A stretch of 64,000 nt of DNA from Rhodococcus sp. ARC_M6. GTDB lineage: Bacteria; Actinomycetota; Actinomycetes; Mycobacteriales; Mycobacteriaceae. Each line of letters opens with the position of its first letter. Within the stretch, counting starts at the first letter, position 1. Of the stretch, positions 62,401-64,000 are shown in pieces. The stretch lies in assembly GCF_022810305.1 (NCBI RefSeq), contig NZ_JALGQH010000002.1:415213-479212 (forward strand), written 5' to 3'. Under the pieces are notes generated by a model that did no database searches, was not told the origin of the DNA, and was given only the letters and a program-made list of their open reading frames with translations. The translations under genes were made by a program, and so were the position numbers.

Positions 62401-64000
62401 TCGTCAGCTCCCACTCGGTCGACCCCGAGGACGTCAGCGAAGGCCGTGGCCACCGCTTGCTCCGTCGGCGTGATGGGCGGACGATAGGTTGTTCCGCTGA
62501 AGTGAGTGTCCGGTAGCGCTTTTCGGTCCAACTTCCCATTCACCGTCACCGGCAAACCCGACAACACCACCAACACCGACGGCACCATAAACCCCACCAA
62601 CTCCGACGCCGCACCCCCCAACACCACCCCCACATCCAACGTCACCCCCACCACCGGCACCACAAACCCCGCCAAATACTCCCCACCACCACCACCACCC
62701 CGCAACACCACCACCGCCTGCGCCACCCCCACCTGACGCAACAACACCGCCTCCACCTCACCGAGTTCCACCCGCTGCCCCCGCAACTTCACCTGAAAAT
62801 CACTACGCCCCACATACTCCAACTCACCGCAAGGGGCCCAACGAACCACATCCCCCGACCGATACAAACGAGAACCCGAACCCCCGAACGGATCCGCCAC
62901 AAACCGATCCGCCGTCAAATCACACCGACCCACATACCCCCGCGCCAACTGCACACCACCCAAATACAACTCCCCCACCACACCCACCGGCACCGGCCGC
63001 AACCGCGAATCCAACACAAACACCCGCGTATTCCACACCGGCACACCGATCGGAACCGCCCCTACCCCAACATCACCCGAACCGAACTCATGAAACGTCA
63101 CATCCACCGACGCCTCCGTCGGACCATACAAATTATGCAACTCAACACCCGGCAACACATCCCGCAACCGCACCGCCGACACCACCGACAACGCCTCCCC
63201 CGACGCAAACACCCGACGCAACCCCACACACGCCGCCGCACCCGGCTCCGCCGCAAACACCTCCAACATCGACGGCACAAAATGCACCACCGTCACCGCC
63301 TGCTCCACAATCACCCGCGACAGATACACCGCATCACGATGCCCACCCACCGCCGCAACCACCAACCGAGCACCAACCATCAACGGCCAAAACAACTCCC
63401 ACACCGACACATCGAACGTCACCGGAGTCTTCTGCAACACCACATCATCGCAGCCCAACGGATACCGATCCTGCATCCACAACAACCGATTCACCACCCC
63501 CACCTGCGGCACCACCACCCCCTTCGGACGACCCGTCGACCCCGACGTAAACATCACATACGCCGGATGCTCCGGCAACAACCGCGCCACCCGATCCGCA
63601 TCCGTCACCCGATCCGACGAAAACCCCGACACATCAACAACATCAAGATCAACAACCCGAACCCCCACCGGCAACCCACCACCACCGGCGACCGTCAAAA
63701 TCAACACCGGACCCGCCGACGACACCACAAACCCCACACGCTCCGCCGGCTGATCCACATCGATCGGCACATACGCCCCACCCGCCTTCACCACCGCATA
63801 AATCCCCACCAACAACTCCACACTGCGCCCCACCGCAACCCCCACCGACACCTCCGGCCCCACCCCCACCGAAATCAAAAACCTGGCCAACCGATTCACC
63901 CGAGCATCAAACTCCCGGTACGACAACACCGCACCCTCGAACACCACCGCAACAGCACCCGGAGTCCGCGCCACCTGCGCATCAAAGAGATCCGCCAACG
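50424..64000 (-). CDS. giant non-ribosomal peptide synthetase, C-terminal 4,524 residues (5' end outside window)
   Basis: The frame is open to the right edge. Visible order, residues counted from the edge: A1 ([10 protein letters not shown] ~150), PCP1 (GGDS ~538), C (HHIAADG ~727), A2 (~1218), PCP2 (~1607), E (HHLAMDGVSW ~1805), C (HHILLDG ~2296), A3 (~2762), PCP3 (GGNS ~3149), C (HHISADG ~3340), A4 (~3830), PCP4 (GGSS ~4214), thioesterase (GWSLGG ~4349, His in CGHNEM ~4500). Codes read by eye: A1 DVWHFSLVDK (Ser-like), A2 DFWNIGMVHK (Thr), A3 DGFFVGAVMK and A4 DAFTDVGVQK (no match that I recall; neutral). The product would end ...Ser-D-Thr-X-X and be released by the thioesterase as acid, lactone or macrocycle. 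A3 and A4 are clearly similar to each other. No iron box or siderophore gene is associated. Confidence 0.93.
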   Translation of the reverse strand, partial: LADLFDAQVARTPGAVAVVFEGAVLSYREFDARVNRLARFLISVGVGPEVSVGVAVGRSVELLVGIYAVVKAGGAYVPIDVDQPAERVGFVVSSAGPVLILTVAGGGGLPVGVRVVDLDVVDVSGFSSDRVTDADRVARLLPEHPAYVMFTSGSTGRPKGVVVPQVGVVNRLLWMQDRYPLGCDDVVLQKTPVTFDVSVWELFWPLMVGARLVVAAVGGHRDAVYLSRVIVEQAVTVVHFVPSMLEVFAAEPGAAACVGLRRVFASGEALSVVSAVRLRDVLPGVELHNLYGPTEASVDVTFHEFGSGDVGVGAVPIGVPVWNTRVFVLDSRLRPVPVGVVGELYLGGVQLARGYVGRCDLTADRFVADPFGGSGSRLYRSGDVVRWAPCGELEYVGRSDFQVKLRGQRVELGEVEAVLLRQVGVAQAVVVLRGGGGGGEYLAGFVVPVVGVTLDVGVVLGGAASELVGFMVPSVLVVLSGLPVTVNGKLDRKALPDTHFSGTTYRPPITPTEQAVATAFADVLGVDRVGADDSFFNLGGDSLSATRAVARINSALGSTLGIAALFDAPVVSALAAWVELTARTTAAAPMLSRRLRPDRIPLSLAQQRMWFVNQFDTSSPAYNLPVALQLDGVLDPDALRAALGDVIERHESLRTLFPGSADGPWQAIVDPTTLALNLSPTPDRELRSSLSCFFGVGFDVSEELPLRVKLLRLASERHVLAIVVHHIAADGVSMAPLARDLMLAYAARARQQSPGWEPLPVQYADYALWQREVLGTDAQTRSEVSGQLDYWTRTLSGIPELLQLPLDRPRPAQRSVVGGVVAFDIEPVLHRTLINLAHQSNSSLFMVMHAALVVLLERLSGSDDVVVGTPVAGRGQRELDDVVGMFVNTLVLRTRVDAGATFAEVLSGVRAADLGAFEHADIPFERVVDELAPERSTSHTPLFQVLLEFQNTTALRLELPGLAVRSIDVDLDVAKFDLQLSLMERVDEHGAPAGISAGFRYASDVFDRESAQQISDRYLRVVESVTTDPTKPVGDIDILRASEHVLTSANRPGTAVASATLAELFDRSVVLSGDTVAVSPVGTVAVTYRELDARANRLARLLLAQGVGAESLVAVAMTTSVDLVVAILAVVKSGAGYVPVDVTSPTERLAFILGDAQPRCVLTTTADSHAVGTSDLPMILLDDPEIVSALQKFSPLPVGVGDRQGPLHPDSVAYVIYTSGSTGQPKGVQVSHRNVATLLANTQSLFGFGPSDVWTMFHSSAFDFSVWEMWGALCHCGRLVLVDYFTARSPSKFLDLLREQRVTVLNQTPTAFYQLAEVDRLADTPDLAVRYVIFGGEALEFGHLKRWYERRDETAPVLVNMYGITETTVHVSYLEIDRDLAAHESASVIGHGLPGLRVYVLDGRLHPVPSGVIGEMYISGAQVSRGYLGRSALTAARFVPDPFTPGSRMYRSGDLGRWNANGTLEYLGRNDFQVQLKGYRIELGEVESVLLACGGVAQSAVTAHGDRLVGYVVPENGAVIDPVAIIDEVAQTLASYMVPAAVLALPELPLTLNGKLDRKALPEADFGNNVTPSRKPVTGTERILSDLFAEVLGLDAVGVDDSFFTIGGDSIMSIQLVTRAKAAGVVISPRDVFDRKTVAALSEIAGTADEVVVLPELAGGGIGEIPLTPIASWMLGRGGDFRRYSQSALFTLPTTLDVDTLTRALQVVVDRHDLLRARLFRTDSTETGWGLEVADEGAVRAAAIVRRVEGSGADGEFAARELDAALDRLDPESGVMLQVVWLDSDNSDDRDDSSAARLLIAVHHLAMDGVSWRILMPDLGSACAQLQSGSEPTIEPAGTSMRRWAHALADFAHDPRCIAELELWRGMLDAPDPMLGSRPLAVSDTEFIAADVEVRVPASLTETLLTTVPAAFHGSVGDGLLTALALALIRWRRRRGVDVAEALLSLEGHGREEQLAPGADLSRTIGWFTTIFPVRLDLRDVDLDDAFAGGPSAGAAIKKVKEQLLAVPDHGIGFGLLRYLNTDTAHLLSSQAMPQISFNYLGRLGGSSTGSADGWVPIEEPGLRERLTAGLPLAAVVDVNAMTVDTDDGPVLTSTWTFPPGVITREEVDELAQGWVQALHALSAHAQAGGTGFTPSDLDLVELPQDGIEELESRVPDLSDVWPLSPLQAGMHFHSELADESVDAYLVQLSLDLVGSVDVPRLRRAADALLNRYSNLRTAFLHDAEGNTIQAVRSRVEIPWTDVDLTTPDSSSIDVERLLDDDRLRPFEMTRAPLIRFMAIKTAPEKYRLVLTNHHILLDGWSMPLLITELLTLYATDGDQASLPRVRGYRDYLEWMKNRDQVASQEMWAQALAGVEGPTLLLPSGRGQQLSTISQEWVFDLSEDQTARLLDVARSRGLTVNTIVQVSWGIVLAALTGRDDVVFGATVSGRPPELAGIETMIGLFINTLPIRIRLRPDETLGDLLERVQAEQAALLDHHYIGLSEIRRAAEPEVGFDTLAVFESYPVDRGGLTTDSDIAGMRVVGVDAKDAAHYPLSLVASVDTQLRLKFEYLPDVVDANTVDGIAARLVLALEACDRPDQPLAALSLLTEREHEGLVPVSGGAGGSIRTLPQILEDSAALDPSAIALSYKDVDVSYGDLNKRSNRLARALIDRGAGPETFVAIGIPRSIDSVLSVWAVAKTGAAFVPIDPNYPDERIAHMLSDSGVALGVTTMEHRNRLPGSTDWMVLDDPDFARECAERSGSRLHRIPADTLDSAAYVVYTSGSTGQPKGVVVTHRGLDNFARDQIERFGATTQSRTLHFSTPSFDGSVFEYLQAFGAGATMVIVPTDIYGGNELADLVKRERVTHAFITTAALASLDPTGLDSLADVVFGGEACPPELVAQWADLDLPSIRATGRRLYNAYGPTETTVMSNISRPMVAEMPITIGGPIRGVTELVLDHRLQPVPVGVPGELYLAGVGLARGYHRRPALTAERFVANPSQPGARMYRTGDIVRWTAEYALEYVGRSDFQVKVRGFRIEPGEIDGVLMSEPNVGFAATLAQTGPAGDTLLASYVVPTPGRSLDAAELTRALAERLPTHLVPSSIMVLERIPLTAVGKLDRAALPEPVFDSRTVQYRAPSGPIEVAVAGIFAEVLGIEDIGADDGFFDLGGNSLNATRVMARIRALLGTDNGVRDLFEASTVAALAPRIEGVAAHERSERPTLARRPRPEDIPLSFAQQRMWFVNQLDTTSPAYNIPIVVRLRGELDTESLSTAITDVVRRHESLRTVFPERESGPVQQILPAESVVSTLASVAVVDEEHLRGELARLVSAGFDVTVRAPLSVGLFALTTTEHVLAVVVHHISADGFSMVPLVRDVMAAYGARVSGNVPGWSSLPVQYADYALWQREVLGSDEDPESLLSAQLDYWTTTLAGTPDLLEIPTDRDRPSQQSFRGGRIHFSVDRDLHRRIKELSRRLRCTEFMTIHAALAVLLARLGSTDDVVIGTPIAGRGERSLDDLVGMFVGTLALRTQVDAARSFTSTVAHCRDVDLGAFAHADVPFERVVEEVGPTRSTAYSPIAQVSLEFQNNERPVLHLPGLEIEGADPELDVVKVDLEFLLAEEFDSNGEPAGMTGAVDFATDLFDGDTVRSFADRFVRILVAVTEDPDEAIGEIPLLGKRESRELAPARGLPDVLPALLPDMLTAAAALDPDAVALSYEDRQITYRELDKWSNSVARVLRGHGVGPETFVALGMPRSIEAVVSIWSITKAGAAFVPVDPAYPTERIDYMLTDSGASVGLTLRGSRSQLPHTVSWLVLDDADFAEQLAAVSSAPLTDDDRTSPLYLAHPAYLIYTSGSTGKPKGVNVTHQGLANFAAETRERFEVTHDARVSQLTSPSFDASVFELMMAFSASARVVIVPPTVYGGTELADLLKREHVTHATITPTALSSLGEDGLDSLRVLDLVGEACPPEVVAQWAPGRSLHSGYGPTETTVQASVSAPMRPGEGVNIGAPALGFRFLVLDDRLQPVPAGVHGELYIAGPGMARGYHNRMALTSERFVACPFGDPSSRMYRTGDVVRWRESGNGTGHTLEYIGRSDFQVKVRGFRIELGEIDAVLARHPAVGFVATIGVPGPSGETVLVSYLRARDGQDVVPAELRTYASERLPSHMVPAAVVVLDRIPMTPVGKLDRKALPAPEFGSSIAAFRAPTTETERIVVEAFAEVLGVEKVGTADSFFDLGGSSLVATKIVGALHAKLDRKIPLQWMFLDPTPAGIARRLDIPTQSAGAEEALAVVIPLRSQGDGRPLFCVHPGIGLAWGYAGLVQHLPPDRPVYGLQLPTISGDGEYRSIEQLAHRYVEEIQAIEPTGPYDLLGWSLGGVIVHAMAVDLQMAGEEVATLAVMDSYPENGEDPQSGDLDMRELLLGLGLDIDMEMDGDMTYERAAQLLSESFGTETGVSARDLARIASGYESSRRIGHQFVPQIFHGNMLVFPALRDGDGATNVRSSQEWRPLVTGRIDERPVDCGHNEMIEPGALAIIGPALARALTAGT
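62540..64000. other. A-domain segment of the giant NRPS with extreme strand composition skew
   Basis: From about 62540 to the window edge the plus strand is made almost wholly of A and C: 53 of the 60 bases at 62641-62700 and 49 of 60 at 63361-63420, against 33 of 60 at 58381-58440 in the same gene. The coding strand is therefore G/T-rich, with codons such as GTG, GGT and GTT dominating. The reading frame and all A-domain motifs are intact. The change is abrupt, just after the end of the A domain (NGKLDRKALPD), and coincides with one domain, so recombination or repeat homogenisation is suspected. Confidence 0.75.

Overview
The window looks like chromosomal DNA of a high-GC, mycolic-acid-containing actinomycete. 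Rhodococcus, close to R. erythropolis / R. qingshengii, is the best fit. The reasons are a siderophore locus whose synthetase has the unusual C-PCP-A second module that I recall being published for heterobactin synthetase HtbG of R. erythropolis PR4, an antigen-85-type mycolyltransferase-like protein, a KshA-like Rieske oxygenase, a Baeyer-Villiger monooxygenase and a giant NRPS. No rRNA, tRNA, CRISPR array, insertion sequence or phage gene was seen.

0-0.9 kb: the 3' end of a D-threonine aldolase/D-serine dehydratase-type gene, then a remnant of a secreted DNase I-like phosphodiesterase that overlaps the end of the siderophore locus tail to tail. 0.7-22.5 kb: a complete mixed catecholate-hydroxamate siderophore locus. 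One minus-strand unit makes and activates 2,3-dihydroxybenzoate (aryl carrier protein, DhbA, DhbE, isochorismatase, plus a flavodoxin-like protein). A second minus-strand unit holds htbG, an Fe-siderophore binding lipoprotein, an MFS exporter and a siderophore-interacting reductase, all joined by 4-nt ATGA overlaps. The plus-strand arm holds isochorismate synthase and L-ornithine N5-monooxygenase. Three IdeR/DmdR-like iron boxes sit upstream of the three arms. The NRPS codes read as a basic residue (Arg), Gly and N5-hydroxyornithine, matching heterobactin.

22.7-28.5 kb: two exported proteins, a small membrane protein with dapB, and an ECF-type vitamin/metal transporter (fused membrane domain plus two ATPases, then EcfT). 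28.6-39.7 kb: arylsulfatase; a catabolic-looking group (oligopeptide-type binding lipoprotein, D-aminoacylase-like amidohydrolase, HSL-type esterase, TetR, and a divergent Baeyer-Villiger monooxygenase); asparagine synthetase. 39.7-42.1 kb: a decayed stretch with three broken genes (BrkB/YihY-like, DUF1254/DUF1214, DUF7144-like) around one intact GlsB-type membrane protein, and two stretches without a recognisable gene.

42.5-49.2 kb: a DHA2-type MFS transporter, an IclR regulator and a Rieske oxygenase / OYE-type flavin oxidoreductase / small CxxC protein / SDR operon with a divergent TetR. An identical 23-bp imperfect palindrome lies upstream of iclR and again, inverted, between the SDR and tetR genes, so the two ends of this locus probably share one regulator. 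49.3-64 kb: an antigen-85-like secreted esterase/mycolyltransferase and the 3' 13.6 kb of a giant NRPS (A-PCP | C-A-PCP-E | C-A-PCP | C-A-PCP-TE) that runs off the window. Its first visible A domain is read as Ser and lies in DNA with an extreme strand composition skew; the second is read as Thr and is followed by an epimerase. The product of this second NRPS is unknown to me.
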